A stretch of DNA of 64,000 bases from Butyrivibrio sp. (GCF_017635265.1 NZ_JAGBLU010000141.1:1-64000); one strand, 5' to 3'. Positions 1 to 9,193 are shown, numbered from the stretch's first letter. Notes: generated by a model from the letters alone, not told the origin. Made by a program: numbers and translations.

Positions 1-114
1 GACTATATTGCTTAGATATAATTTGCAATCTACAAGGCGGAAGATGGAGTCGATGGGCGTCCATCGACGACTGATGACAACGCAGTAGATTCAAATTATA
101 GCAAGCATATAGTC
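1..114. repeat. ~110-bp imperfect palindrome downstream of anmK
   Basis: The arm at 1-33 is nearly the inverse of 85-114; both contain GACTATAT at the outer end, TATAATTTG in the middle and ATCTAC at the inner end, with small indels. An inner perfect stem, GTCGATGG (49-56) and CCATCGAC (61-68), closes on GCGT. The whole could fold as one long hairpin with internal loops. It lies just past the stop codon of anmK. There is no U-run typical of a simple terminator, so a miniature inverted-repeat element or a structured 3' end are the two options. The element may continue beyond the window edge. Confidence 0.55.
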
Positions 115-136
115 GAGTTAATATAAAACAGCTACA

Positions 137-1297
137 CTAGTAAGTAATCCTTCCCATAATAACGGGGTGATCTGCCCCTGTGACAGATGGCACATTATTG
201 CATTTCCTATGCATTGTTTCATGAGCAAGCACCGCCATGGCTACCGCTTCTTTGGCATCAGGATTTATTCCTGCCTCTTTAGCCTTCATCACCCTGCAAT
301 CCAAAAACAGCTCTTTTAAGCCGCTCATGATTGCTTCATTATGGGCGCCACCTCCGCTTACAATGAGCTTTGATGGATAAACAGAAGAAAACTCTCTGAC
401 TGAATGATATACACATTCCGCTGTGTATCTGCTCACTGTCGCTATCATGTCAATTTCACTGATATTATTTAAGGCGCAAAAATCATATATATCCTTCAGA
501 AAATCAGCGTTGTAATGCTCTCTTCCCGTTGATTTCGGCGGAGCAATCTTAAGGTAATCATCCTGCATCATATGGTCCAAAAGAGCTTTCGAAGCTTCCC
601 CTGAAAGTGCTATTTTACCGCCCTCGTCATAGGCTTTTTCGCCACGAGTGTAGTCTCTTACCATCTGATCTATAAGTAAGTTCCCAGGTCCGGTATCGAA
701 TGCTACAACATCATCAATCCTGCCCTTTGCCGGAAGAATGGTAATATTGGATATCCCTCCAATATTTAGCAGCGCCACATCTTTATCTTCTCTATACAAA
801 AGAAATTCTGTATATGGCACAATTGGAGCCCCTTGTCCACCTGCTGCCATATCCCTTGGTCTAAAATCACTGACCACAGGACATCCCATTTTTTCGCAGA
901 TAAAACTTGGATCTCCAATCTGAAGTGTTCCTCTTATTGTATTACCCAGATAAGCTATGGCTTTTGGCTGATGCCACAGGGTCTGACCATGGCACCCGAC
1001 AAAAGAAATATCGTGCTTATTCACATTTGCTTTCTGGCATAAACTGACACATGCATCTGCATAGAGTTTTCCAAGAAGCTCCTGCATAAGGCATATTTCT
1101 CTGGTTCCGCCATTAATTCCTTTCGAAAGAGATAACAATGTTTCTTTTACCTCTTCCGAATAGGAATAACATTCAAACTCCAGAAGCTTAGCTTCTAATG
1201 AATTATTATCCTGCCATATCTTAACAAGCGCAGCATCAATCCCATCCATGGATGTGCCGCTCATTAAGCCAATTGCAAGTTCACTCTGACAGTGCAT
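137..1297 (-). CDS. anmK: Anhydro-N-acetylmuramic acid kinase AnmK
   Basis: A 386-aa cytosolic kinase that opens the 1,6-anhydro ring of anhydroMurNAc and phosphorylates it to MurNAc-6-phosphate. The ATP-binding motif GLMSGTSMDGID is at residues 10-21, HGQTLWH near 104, and a FDTGPGN motif lies in the middle; length is normal for the family. The start overlaps the end of murQ by 17 bp and its GGGAGGA ribosome site lies inside murQ, so the two are translationally linked. It is the last gene of the importer-murQ-anmK unit. Its product is the MurQ substrate, so the pair makes a complete step from anhydroMurNAc to GlcNAc-6-P. AnmK is best known from Gram-negative wall recycling; here the linked importer suggests external scavenging. 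Confidence 0.95.
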   Translation of the reverse strand: MHCQSELAIGLMSGTSMDGIDAALVKIWQDNNSLEAKLLEFECYSYSEEVKETLLSLSKGINGGTREICLMQELLGKLYADACVSLCQKANVNKHDISFVGCHGQTLWHQPKAIAYLGNTIRGTLQIGDPSFICEKMGCPVVSDFRPRDMAAGGQGAPIVPYTEFLLYREDKDVALLNIGGISNITILPAKGRIDDVVAFDTGPGNLLIDQMVRDYTRGEKAYDEGGKIALSGEASKALLDHMMQDDYLKIAPPKSTGREHYNADFLKDIYDFCALNNISEIDMIATVSRYTAECVYHSVREFSSVYPSKLIVSGGGAHNEAIMSGLKELFLDCRVMKAKEAGINPDAKEAVAMAVLAHETMHRKCNNVPSVTGADHPVIMGRITY

Positions 1298-2174
1298 CCG
1301 ATATTATTCCTCCCGCATCAGCCAATATGCTCTGTGCTTTATCAGCTTCAACGCCCTTCTTTATCATGACAATAGCTACCTTTGGTTTGTAATCACATTT
1401 TTCAAGAACCGCCGTAGCTTCCTGCCTTGTTACTCCTGTTGCCATTTGAACTATAGTCTCACATCTGTTCACCAGTTTTTCATTGGAAGCTTTAACATCA
1501 ACCATAAGATTTCCATATACTTTTCCAAGCTTTATCATGGTTCCGGTAGATATCATGTTAAGTATCATTTTCTCTGCAGTACCGCTTTTAAGCCTTGTGG
1601 AGCCTGTTATTACTTCAGGCCCTGTCTCAGGCGCAATGCCTATATCTGCAAGTACATCTATTTCAGAGCCGGGACAGCTAGTCACGCCTACCACTTTGCA
1701 GCCAATGCTCCGCGCATACTTCATAGCGCCGATAACATAAGGAGTTCTGCCTGAAGCGGCAAGCCCAACTACCAGGTCTCTGTCAGATAATTTTTTCTCC
1801 TCCAGGTCTTTTGCCCCGAGTTCATAGGAGTCCTCTGCCCCTTCCACAGCTGAAAAGATAGCAGTAGTTCCACCGGCAATCAGCCCAAGCACCATTGATG
1901 GGTCCGTTGAGAAAGTCGGAGGGCACTCAACCGCATCCAAAATTCCAAGTCTTCCGGAAGTGCCGCACCCAACATATATTAGCCTTCCGCCAACTTTCAA
2001 CCGCTCCGCAGCACTTTCAATTGCCTCTGCAACCTGTGGCAATACTTTTTCAACTGCATATGCTACCTGCTTATCTTCACTGTTTATGAGCTTTACCATC
2101 TCCAATGTATCAAGTCTGTCGATATGCTCCGTTCTCTCATTTCTTTGCTCTGTTGCTATATTAGAAAGATCCAT
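1281..2174 (-). CDS. murQ: N-acetylmuramic acid 6-phosphate etherase MurQ
   Basis: A 297-aa SIS-fold enzyme that cleaves the lactyl ether of MurNAc-6-P to GlcNAc-6-P and D-lactate. The sugar-phosphate loop GCGTSGRLGILDAVECPP spans residues 69-86. Glu83 and Glu114 stand at the positions known as catalytic in the E. coli enzyme. It lies 19 bp after a sugar ABC permease and overlaps anmK, so it is part of the importer operon. No nagA (GlcNAc-6-P deacetylase) is in the window, although nagB, the following step, is at 6541-7266. Confidence 0.95.
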   Translation of the reverse strand: MDLSNIATEQRNERTEHIDRLDTLEMVKLINSEDKQVAYAVEKVLPQVAEAIESAAERLKVGGRLIYVGCGTSGRLGILDAVECPPTFSTDPSMVLGLIAGGTTAIFSAVEGAEDSYELGAKDLEEKKLSDRDLVVGLAASGRTPYVIGAMKYARSIGCKVVGVTSCPGSEIDVLADIGIAPETGPEVITGSTRLKSGTAEKMILNMISTGTMIKLGKVYGNLMVDVKASNEKLVNRCETIVQMATGVTRQEATAVLEKCDYKPKVAIVMIKKGVEADKAQSILADAGGIISDALSE

Positions 2175-2193
2175 TTATAACCTGCTCCTTATA

Positions 2194-3060
2194 TCAGCCT
2201 TTTACTGCGCCAACTGTGACGCCTTCCAAAAAGTATTTTTGTAAAGAGAAAAACAATACAAACATCGGTATTACTGAAATGCAGGCTCCTGCCATCATAG
2301 GTGACAAAAGAGAGCCGTTGGCAAACTTAAAGGTCTTAAGTCCAACCTGGATCGTGTACATTTCTTCTTTTGACGTAACCAGAAATGGCCAAAAGAATGT
2401 GTTCCACGAATTCAGAAATGTGTTTATTGCCATTACTGACAGAATTGTCTTTGATAAAGGAAGGATTATTTTGTTAAAGATCATAAGCTGACTGCATCCT
2501 TCAATTTTTGCACTCTCAATAAGCGCGGTTGGAATTCCCTGAAAAAACTGTTTAGCCATAAAAATGTTATAGGCTGTGCACATCCCCGGAAGTATCAGTG
2601 CGGGATATGTATTTGTCATATGGAAGTTTTTTACTATGAGAATATAAAGCGGAACCTGCGTAACCTGATAAGGTATCATCATTGAAAGCAGTATTACAAA
2701 GAACAGAAAACTCCTGCCTCTGAATTTAATTTTTGAAAATGCATAACCTGCCATTCCGGCAAAGATAACATTTCCAAGTACAGTAAAGGTTGCCACAATA
2801 ATACTGTTCCAGATCCACTTCAGCGAATAATTGCTAAAGCTTATAAATGCCTTATAGGAATCAAACGACCACCTTCCCGGAAAAATGTTGTAGGACGTGG
2901 ATGCAGATTCGATAGCAGGTCCAAACGACCACGCAAACATATATACAATCGGAAACAGTGATACCGCTGCGAACGCGATCAAAAAGACTGCGATAAGAGA
3001 ATTTCTTATGTAAAAAATACTTCTATTATGTAGATGTTGAGAATAAAGTCCAGTTGCCAT
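2194..3060 (-). CDS. Carbohydrate ABC transporter permease, MalG type
   Basis: A 288-aa inner-membrane permease of the CUT1 family with about six membrane segments. The EAA loop that docks the ATPase (ESAKIEG...ILP) is at residues 182-201, and the C-terminus ends EGVTVGAVKG as usual for MalG/LacG proteins. It pairs with the MalF-type permease 20 bp upstream and the lipoprotein at 4075-5535. No ATPase gene is present, so a shared MsmX-type ATPase encoded elsewhere is expected, as usual for Firmicute CUT1 systems. The linked murQ and anmK suggest MurNAc, anhydroMurNAc or a muropeptide sugar as substrate; that is inference. Confidence 0.9.
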   Translation of the reverse strand: MATGLYSQHLHNRSIFYIRNSLIAVFLIAFAAVSLFPIVYMFAWSFGPAIESASTSYNIFPGRWSFDSYKAFISFSNYSLKWIWNSIIVATFTVLGNVIFAGMAGYAFSKIKFRGRSFLFFVILLSMMIPYQVTQVPLYILIVKNFHMTNTYPALILPGMCTAYNIFMAKQFFQGIPTALIESAKIEGCSQLMIFNKIILPLSKTILSVMAINTFLNSWNTFFWPFLVTSKEEMYTIQVGLKTFKFANGSLLSPMMAGACISVIPMFVLFFSLQKYFLEGVTVGAVKG

Positions 3061-3080
3061 TTTTGCTTTCCCCTAATATG

Positions 3081-3995
3081 TCAATACTCAATATCTTCTC
3101 CCATTAACTTAAACTGGAGTGTTGTAAGTGCTGTTATAACAATTGCCAGCAAGATAGCCTGGGCGCATGCAAGTCCATATTTTCCATAGGTAAATGCATT
3201 ATTAAATATCAGCAGTCCGATCATGGTTGTATTATTATCCGGCCCCCCACCAGTCATCATGTAGGCATTCATGAACACCTGAAAAGATCCGATCACGCCC
3301 GTTACCAAAAGAAATAATGTGGTAGGTCTGCACATAGGAAGCACGATATATCTGATCTTTTGGAAAAACTTCGCTCCATCCATTTCAGCTGCTTCATAAT
3401 ATGTATTATCAATACCATGAAGTGCTGCAATGTATATAATGATGTTGGCACCATGACTAGATAAAAGAGCCATGATGATAAGCGAGAGCATGGCAGTCTT
3501 ACTTGATGAGAGCCAGTTCTGAGATGTTGTTCCAAAAAGAGCCAGTACTCTGTTGAATATTCCATTTGGAGAGGCATCATAGAGCCAGAGCCAAACAACT
3601 GATATCGCCACACCTGAAGCTATTCCCGGCAGATAATAGATTCCTTTGAACACTGACTGCACATTCTTTGTGAAAGGAACTATCATGATCGCTATTGAAA
3701 ATGAAAGTATCAGAGACAGCGGAATGACTACCACTGTATAAACAAGAGTGTTCTTGATCGACTTCCAAAATAGGTCATTTCCCAATGCTGTTATGTAGTT
3801 TTCAAATCCAACAAATTCAGAACCGAATGGCTTATATTCCTGAAAGCTGGTTATCACCGCGGATATTACAGGATATAGAGTAAAGATCACGAATACCGCT
3901 ACTGCAACACCTATAAATCCCCATCCGCTTATGTTGTCTGCCATGTGATATCTTGTCTTTGAAAGATTCTTATTATGTATTTCCTGCTTTTTCAA
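3081..3995 (-). CDS. Carbohydrate ABC transporter permease, MalF type
   Basis: A 304-aa CUT1 permease with an N-terminal cytoplasmic tail, a first membrane helix at about 26-48 and an EAA loop (EAAEMDGAKFFQKI...LP) at 201-220. The start codon is TTG at 3995-3993; AAAGGAG lies 8 nt upstream and no better ATG is nearby. The gene is separated from the binding-protein gene by 79 bp that hold a GC-rich hairpin with a short T run (4015-4047). That hairpin probably lowers permease expression relative to the binding protein. Confidence 0.9.
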   Translation of the reverse strand: MKKQEIHNKNLSKTRYHMADNISGWGFIGVAVAVFVIFTLYPVISAVITSFQEYKPFGSEFVGFENYITALGNDLFWKSIKNTLVYTVVVIPLSLILSFSIAIMIVPFTKNVQSVFKGIYYLPGIASGVAISVVWLWLYDASPNGIFNRVLALFGTTSQNWLSSSKTAMLSLIIMALLSSHGANIIIYIAALHGIDNTYYEAAEMDGAKFFQKIRYIVLPMCRPTTLFLLVTGVIGSFQVFMNAYMMTGGGPDNNTTMIGLLIFNNAFTYGKYGLACAQAILLAIVITALTTLQFKLMGEDIEY

Positions 3996-4014
3996 GGGTT
4001 GTACTCCTTTTAAG

Positions 4015-4047
4015 AAAGCCCCACCTGCTCTCGGCGGGAGGGGCTTT
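4015..4047 (-). terminator. Intra-operon hairpin between binding protein and permease
   Basis: AAAGCCCC at 4015-4022 pairs with GGGGCTTT at 4040-4047; the inner part can add CC/GG pairs. On the minus strand the stem is followed by TTTCTT. It lies 28 bp after the binding-protein stop codon. This is the common arrangement of a leaky terminator or mRNA-protecting hairpin giving binding protein in excess. Confidence 0.65.
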
Positions 4048-4074
4048 TCACATTTTCATGTGGTATTGATTTAT

Positions 4075-5535
4075 TTATTTGATCCAGCCGGATGCACAGT
4101 TCTCTTCGCCAAAGAGCTTATATGCTTCTGTGCAGATTGCATCATACACATCCTTAGCAGTTGTCTCACCTGCAAGAAGTGCCTGGAACTTAGGAACAAT
4201 TGTCTCATCCATCATTGTCTTTGCGTTAGCGCTCTGCTCTGCAGAAATACCTGTTGGAGGTGCAACAACCTTAGAAATAGCATATGCTACAGCTGCTGCG
4301 TTCTCATCGGACTGATCAAGCTCGAAGCTTTCCTGTGCCTTTCTTGCTGATTCGCAAACACCTGTAAGATATACAGCGTTATCTACAGTTGCAGCTCTTT
4401 CACCTGAGCAAAGGAAATCCATGAATTTAAGAACATTCTGAAGATGCTCATCAGTTGTGTTGTTGTTTCTGAGTGCGATCATTCCATCAACTGTACCAAA
4501 TACTGATGCTGTTGCATTGTCCATTGTTGGAACAGGAAGGAATACATATTCCATCTCAATTGTTCCCTCAACTGCCTCAGGGTCTTTTGCCTGCATCTTC
4601 TCAATATTTCTCTTGATATTGTTTTCAAAAAGAGGCATTGCCTTACCTGTAAGCATTGTCTGGCCTGTCTGAAGCATTACAAGTCTCTGACCTGCTTCTA
4701 CAGCGTAATTAGGCATGTAGCCTGATGATGTCATGGTCTCAACAGCTTCAAGAAGTGAGAGCATGTTATCTGATGTATAAGAATATTTAAGATCCTGTGT
4801 GAAGCTTGAAGTAATTCCTGCTGCTACACCAAAGATGTTGATGAAGTCCTGTGTTGTTGCGCCTGCGTTGGCAAATACAAAACCAAAGCGGTCACTTGTT
4901 GTTCCATTTTTGATAACATCCAGGAACTGGTCATATGTCCAGCCACTGGTCTGAATCTTTGTAACATCAGCGCCTGCTGCTTCGAGCATCTCTCTGTTTC
5001 CGCCCAGGGCCTGAATTGTGATATAAAGTGGAAGTCCATAGAGAGTTCCCTCAAGAGTCATATAATCCAGCGCATTCTGATCATAGTCAGAAAGCCTTTC
5101 AGGATCTATGTACTTAGAGATATCAATTGCTGTTCCGTTCTCTACATAAGAACCTATAGCTGCATAGCTTACTTCTGCAATATCGGGAGCTTCGCCGGCG
5201 AGTGCCATTGTTGTGAGTTTTTCTGTGTGATCATCCCAGCTTGTTGATATAACATCAATTGTGATGTTGGGATATTCCTTATTAAATTCGCTTATCCATC
5301 CCCCTAAAAGATCAACATAGTCTCCAGTAATCGGTGGAACCATAATTGTGATCGTGTCTGTAACATCTGAAGAAGCTGCTGTCTCCTCAGTCTTTGCCTC
5401 TTCGGTTTTTGTTACTGCCTGCTGGGTATCACTACTTCCAGCTGTCTGAGTCTCTGTAGCAGCATTTCCACATGCCACAAGGCTGGAAATCATTGCTACA
5501 GACAAAACCGATGCCAATACCTTTTTTACTTTCAT
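4075..5535 (-). CDS. Sugar-binding lipoprotein of CUT1 ABC importer
   Basis: About 486 aa. The start is placed at ATG 5535 because it begins a signal peptide (MKVKKVLASVLSVAMISSL) and has AAGGAGGG 5 nt upstream; an upstream in-frame ATG at 5577 has neither. The lipobox LVAC anchors the protein outside the membrane. A Ser/Thr/Glu-rich linker follows, then an SBP family 1 fold (IMVPPITGDY..., WISEFNKEYPNITIDV). First gene of the operon with two permeases, murQ and anmK. Substrate unknown; muramic sugars are inferred from the linked enzymes. Confidence 0.92.
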   Translation of the reverse strand: MKVKKVLASVLSVAMISSLVACGNAATETQTAGSSDTQQAVTKTEEAKTEETAASSDVTDTITIMVPPITGDYVDLLGGWISEFNKEYPNITIDVISTSWDDHTEKLTTMALAGEAPDIAEVSYAAIGSYVENGTAIDISKYIDPERLSDYDQNALDYMTLEGTLYGLPLYITIQALGGNREMLEAAGADVTKIQTSGWTYDQFLDVIKNGTTSDRFGFVFANAGATTQDFINIFGVAAGITSSFTQDLKYSYTSDNMLSLLEAVETMTSSGYMPNYAVEAGQRLVMLQTGQTMLTGKAMPLFENNIKRNIEKMQAKDPEAVEGTIEMEYVFLPVPTMDNATASVFGTVDGMIALRNNNTTDEHLQNVLKFMDFLCSGERAATVDNAVYLTGVCESARKAQESFELDQSDENAAAVAYAISKVVAPPTGISAEQSANAKTMMDETIVPKFQALLAGETTAKDVYDAICTEAYKLFGEENCASGWIK

Positions 5536-5590
5536 ACATTCCCTCCTTATATGGATATAACTTGAATCCCGAAACAAATACCTTAACTAA

Positions 5591-5619
5591 ATGTTAGACC
5601 TTTGATAACACTTTTTCAA
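5591..5619 (-). promoter_or_regulatory. Sigma-A-like promoter of the MurNAc importer operon
   Basis: On the minus strand TTGAAA (5619-5614) and TAACAT (5596-5591) are separated by 17 bp. They precede the binding-protein start by about 56 bp. This gives the importer-murQ-anmK operon its own promoter, separate from nagB-rpiR. Confidence 0.55.
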
Positions 5620-5636
5620 TAATGTTATATCATTAC

Positions 5637-5649
5637 GAAACATTGTTTC
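5637..5649. promoter_or_regulatory. GAAACATTGTTTC palindrome, candidate RpiR operator
   Basis: A 13-bp perfect dyad, GAAAC-ATT-GTTTC, lies 18 bp upstream of the -35 of the importer operon and 28 bp after the regulator's stop codon. RpiR/MurR proteins bind such AT-rich dyads, so this is the natural candidate operator. The position upstream of -35 would also fit activation. Confidence 0.45.
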
Positions 5650-5676
5650 ATATTCTGTAACTTTTCGGTTGCCGCG

Positions 5677-6534
5677 TCAGTTTTCAGAATTCTTTTCTAT
5701 ATGGGTGGAATTTATCTGACTTATGCAATAGTCATAATTTGCCGTAGCATAGGCGGTAAAGAGAATATCTACGATATTAAGTTGTGCCATTCGGGAAGAA
5801 GTTGCCCCACTTCTGAAAAGAGACTCGCTTGCAGGAGTGTAGAGCACATGATCCGCCATTTTTGACATAGTTGAAGGGGCAAATCGTGTGATAAGAATGC
5901 TGGGAGTGTGATTTATCCCTATGGCTTCCATGCATTTGATCATTTCTGATGTCTCACCGGAATAAGAAATAAAAATAGCTACGTCCTCAGGCTGGGAATT
6001 TTTGGCAATAAGATATTGAGAATGCCAGTCCTGGGCTATCAGACACAGCTTATTAACTCGCAAAAATTTGAGGTAAGCATCTTCTGCTACACATAAAGAA
6101 GCTCCCATTCCGAACATTCTAAGGCACCTGGCATCAGCTATAAGCTTTGTACACTCTTCAACTCGGCCAACATCCAAAAGCTGCTGAGTCTCCTGCAGAG
6201 TCATAATGTTTCTGCTTGTTGTCTTATCGATAATGGTTTTTATACTGTCATCTTTTCTTATACTGTCTCCATTATCCCGCTGCTTACCGTTGTACTGCGC
6301 AAGCTCGTAAAGAACAGCCTGTCTGAACTCTTTATAACCATCAAAGCCAAGATGCTTTGTAAGCCTCACGATAGTTGCAGGTGAAACATATACCTCTTTT
6401 GCCAGCTCCCTTATTCCATTTTCAATTACAATGTTGGGGTCACTAAGGATGTGCTCTGCTGCCATTTTCTCTGCACTTCCGATATACCCCTGCATTTCTC
6501 TAAGTCTCAGTAAAGGATTTTTCACGTCTGTCAC
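5677..6534 (-). CDS. RpiR/MurR-family transcriptional regulator
   Basis: A 285-aa regulator with an N-terminal RpiR helix-turn-helix (about residues 1-77, including ELAKEVYVSPATIVRLTKHLGFDGYKEF in two parts) and a C-terminal SIS sugar-phosphate-binding domain (about 125-260, with FISYSGETSEMI). The start is GTG at 6534, 6 bp after the nagB stop; the ribosome site is weak, which fits coupling to nagB. The SIS domain probably senses MurNAc-6-P, GlcNAc-6-P or GlcN-6-P. It sits between nagB and the importer, so control of both units is likely. Confidence 0.9.
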   Translation of the reverse strand: MTDVKNPLLRLREMQGYIGSAEKMAAEHILSDPNIVIENGIRELAKEVYVSPATIVRLTKHLGFDGYKEFRQAVLYELAQYNGKQRDNGDSIRKDDSIKTIIDKTTSRNIMTLQETQQLLDVGRVEECTKLIADARCLRMFGMGASLCVAEDAYLKFLRVNKLCLIAQDWHSQYLIAKNSQPEDVAIFISYSGETSEMIKCMEAIGINHTPSILITRFAPSTMSKMADHVLYTPASESLFRSGATSSRMAQLNIVDILFTAYATANYDYCISQINSTHIEKNSEN

Positions 6535-6540
6535 CAGCTT

Positions 6541-7266
6541 TCAGATCAGCGACAGCGCTGCTTCATCAGCTACAAGCGTAAAGTCTGGATGAAGTTGAAG
6601 TATTGAAGCAGGAACCTGAGGTGTTATCTTGCCAAAGAAAGCCTCTTTGATAATCGGAGCCTTTTTTTCACCATTTGCAACCATGACAATCTTTTTAGCC
6701 TTCATAATGGTGCCAATACCCATGGTGTAAGCCTGTCTCGGCACTAATGATACATCTGCAAAAAATCTCTTGTTTGCCTCTATTGTGCTCTCTGTAAGAT
6801 CAACGATATGTGTTTTAGCCGGGAAAAAATCTGCCGGCTCATTAAATCCTATGTGGCCGTTATTACCTATTCCAAGCAGTTGCAGGTCAATTCCGCCAAG
6901 AGACTCGATTGCTGTCTCATATCGGTCGCACTCGCCTTCTGCATCTTTGTTTGTTCCATCAGGAATATTGACGTTGTTTAAATCTATATTAACCTTAGAA
7001 AAAAGGTTTGCGTTCATAAAGTATTTGTAGCTTTGGTCATTTTCAGGATCAAGTCCTACATATTCATCAAGATTTGCTGTCTTTATTTTGGAAAAATCCA
7101 AGTCTCCGCTCTTATACATTTCCACAAGTCTCTCGTAGAGCCCTATAGGTGAAGAACCTGTAGCAAGACCAAGAACACTGTCAGGTTTTAAAACAATCTG
7201 TGATGCCAGTATGTTTGCTGCTTTTCTACTTAATTCGCCATAATCTTTTGCTCTTACTATCTCCAT
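6541..7266 (-). CDS. nagB: Glucosamine-6-phosphate deaminase NagB
   Basis: About 241 aa, converting GlcN-6-P to fructose-6-P and ammonia in the cytosol. Visible motifs are GLATGSSPIGLYE (phosphate loop), NLDEYVGL (catalytic Asp) and LLGIGNNGHIGFNEP. The start at 7266 (MEIVRAKDYG) is preferred over 7281 because GGGAGGAAGGC directly precedes it. It is the first gene of the nagB-rpiR pair and completes the lower part of the amino-sugar route; nagA is not in the window. Confidence 0.95.
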   Translation of the reverse strand: MEIVRAKDYGELSRKAANILASQIVLKPDSVLGLATGSSPIGLYERLVEMYKSGDLDFSKIKTANLDEYVGLDPENDQSYKYFMNANLFSKVNIDLNNVNIPDGTNKDAEGECDRYETAIESLGGIDLQLLGIGNNGHIGFNEPADFFPAKTHIVDLTESTIEANKRFFADVSLVPRQAYTMGIGTIMKAKKIVMVANGEKKAPIIKEAFFGKITPQVPASILQLHPDFTLVADEAALSLI

Positions 7267-7418
7267 GCCTTCCTCCCACACATTTATATAAGCTTATTTT
7301 CAATGCAATTTAATAAATGAATTACTACAAAGCCACAATTTTTCACATCCTGATAATATTATATATCATATCTATATCATCGCATATCCGATAATCATTT
7401 TAATTTTTGCATTGTAAA

Positions 7419-7440
7419 GGGGCTGCCTTCAGACAGCCCC
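7419..7440 (-). terminator. GC-rich terminator-like hairpin
   Basis: GGGGCTG (7419-7425) pairs with CAGCCCC (7434-7440). It lies 37 bp downstream of the LplBC-type binding-protein stop. The trailing sequence on the minus strand is TTTACAAT, a weak U tract. Confidence 0.6.
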
Positions 7441-7476
7441 TCTTATATATATATACCTTCTCTAAGTATTTATATA

Positions 7477-9123
7477 TCAGTTGATTGAGTCGTAGTATGC
7501 AGCTCTTGAATCAAGGATCTTCTGAAGTCCTGAATTAACAAGTTCCTGATATCCGCTCTCGTAAACAGTTTCAAACTGATCTGCAGGAGCACAGATACAT
7601 GTGTAAACAAATGAAAGCATCTTGTTCTTTATATCTGTTCCGTATGTAGCCTGCTCATCAGAAACATATCCGTATACAGGGAAACGATACTTACCAGTCT
7701 GGCAAACTGTGTAGTAGTTCTTGTACCAGTCAACTGAAGCCCAATCCTGCTCCTGTGTCTGGTAGTTAGACTCTGCCATTGTGTCGTAGTTGTTTACCCA
7801 GTCAAAGTTAAGGTTCATGATGCAAAGGTCATCACATGTTCCCGGATATCCCTTAGCTTCCTTGTCAGCTGTTGAAGGCTCTACAGCTACGCCAAGCTCG
7901 TTGTATGTGAGGTCTGGTGTGTAACGAACCTGAACTGCGTTTGCTGGATCTGCAAGCCAGTTGAGGTACTTCATACAAGCAACAGCCTGCTCATCAGATG
8001 TTGTCTCCTGAGGAATCATTACGAACATAGCATATCTGTACTCGTAAGGTGTTCTGTATGATCCATCTGGAAGATCGAAGCACTGTACAGGGATGAATGA
8101 AGCATCTTCAGCGCCAAGTGTTGTGTTGAGAACTGCTGTTGAATCCCAAATATGTGTTGTATCATCAAGAACAAATCCAATCTTGCCGTTTGCTACATCT
8201 GCAAGGAATACAGACTCATCTGTATCTGTTGGGAAGTCCTGAGTGATAAGACCATCATTGTACCATGTGTTGAGCTGCTTGAGACCATCCTTTGCTCCAG
8301 GAGCAACTGCCATATATGCTTCAGCATATGTGTAAGCAAACTTGTCATCTGGAATATCTACATAAGATCCAAGGAAGTTAAGATACATCTTCTCTGTATC
8401 AGCACGTCCGCTCATGCCCCAAGGTGTGCCAAGTCCTGCATCCTTTACAGCATAGAGGTACTTGCCAAGTTCTTCTTTTGTCTTAGGAACTTCCATTCCA
8501 AGCTGGTCAAGCCAATCCTTACGGATATAAGCTGTGTGACGGGCATTTTCTGTTCCTCTCTGTTTCATAACAGCGAACTTCTGATCACCAAGATCAGCAA
8601 TTCCTGTCTGAGCCTCTCCACAGTACTGCTCTATGTTTGAGCCATACTGCTTATAGAGTTCTGAAAGATCCGTCAATGCTCCGCTTGATGCGTAATTGTA
8701 GAACAGATCCTGAGAATATGTCATTACGATATTAGGAGCTGTTCCACCTGACATCATAATGTTAACTTTGTCATCTGATTCTGATCTTGGAACAGAAACG
8801 TAAGAAACGTTAATGTTGTAAAGATCCTTCATCTGCTGCTGGATCCACTGTGTAAGTGCGTTATCTTCAGTTGTTGTGTTAGGTGCAGCATTTCCTCTGT
8901 CCCATACCATAACTGTGATATCTACTTCATCGCCCTTAAGATCCTCTGCTGCTGTCTCTGTAGTAGCAGTTGCATCAGTTGTCTGAGTAGCTGTGTCTGT
9001 CTGAGTAGCTGTGTCTGTCTGAGTTGTTGTATCTGTTGTTGTGCCTGATGAGCTACCGCAACCTGTCATTGCTCCAACGACCATTGCTGCGCTAAGAAGT
9101 GTTGCCAATAGTTTCTTTTTCAT
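7477..9123 (-). CDS. Solute-binding lipoprotein of LplBC-type importer
   Basis: A 548-aa lipoprotein. Signal peptide MKKKLLATLLSAAMVVGAMTG ends in lipobox AMTGC. A Thr/Gln-rich linker with repeated TDTATQ units follows (about 30-58, also a short DNA repeat), then a family-1 binding fold typical of LplA-like proteins (about 500 aa). It is the last gene after lplB- and lplC-type permeases, which differs from the usual first position. The 141-bp gap before it holds stacked hairpins that may raise its expression. Substrate unknown; relatives import complex oligosaccharides. Confidence 0.9.
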   Translation of the reverse strand: MKKKLLATLLSAAMVVGAMTGCGSSSGTTTDTTTQTDTATQTDTATQTTDATATTETAAEDLKGDEVDITVMVWDRGNAAPNTTTEDNALTQWIQQQMKDLYNINVSYVSVPRSESDDKVNIMMSGGTAPNIVMTYSQDLFYNYASSGALTDLSELYKQYGSNIEQYCGEAQTGIADLGDQKFAVMKQRGTENARHTAYIRKDWLDQLGMEVPKTKEELGKYLYAVKDAGLGTPWGMSGRADTEKMYLNFLGSYVDIPDDKFAYTYAEAYMAVAPGAKDGLKQLNTWYNDGLITQDFPTDTDESVFLADVANGKIGFVLDDTTHIWDSTAVLNTTLGAEDASFIPVQCFDLPDGSYRTPYEYRYAMFVMIPQETTSDEQAVACMKYLNWLADPANAVQVRYTPDLTYNELGVAVEPSTADKEAKGYPGTCDDLCIMNLNFDWVNNYDTMAESNYQTQEQDWASVDWYKNYYTVCQTGKYRFPVYGYVSDEQATYGTDIKNKMLSFVYTCICAPADQFETVYESGYQELVNSGLQKILDSRAAYYDSIN

Positions 9124-9193
9124 TTGAATCCTCCTTTTTTACCACTTTATATACTCAACCCTTTTACAGGTTAGATTCATGATTTATAAGGAA

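Noticed and set aside
8152..8640. 162-codon plus-strand frame
   Set aside because: It lies wholly inside the binding-protein gene in antisense and has no start signal or family likeness.
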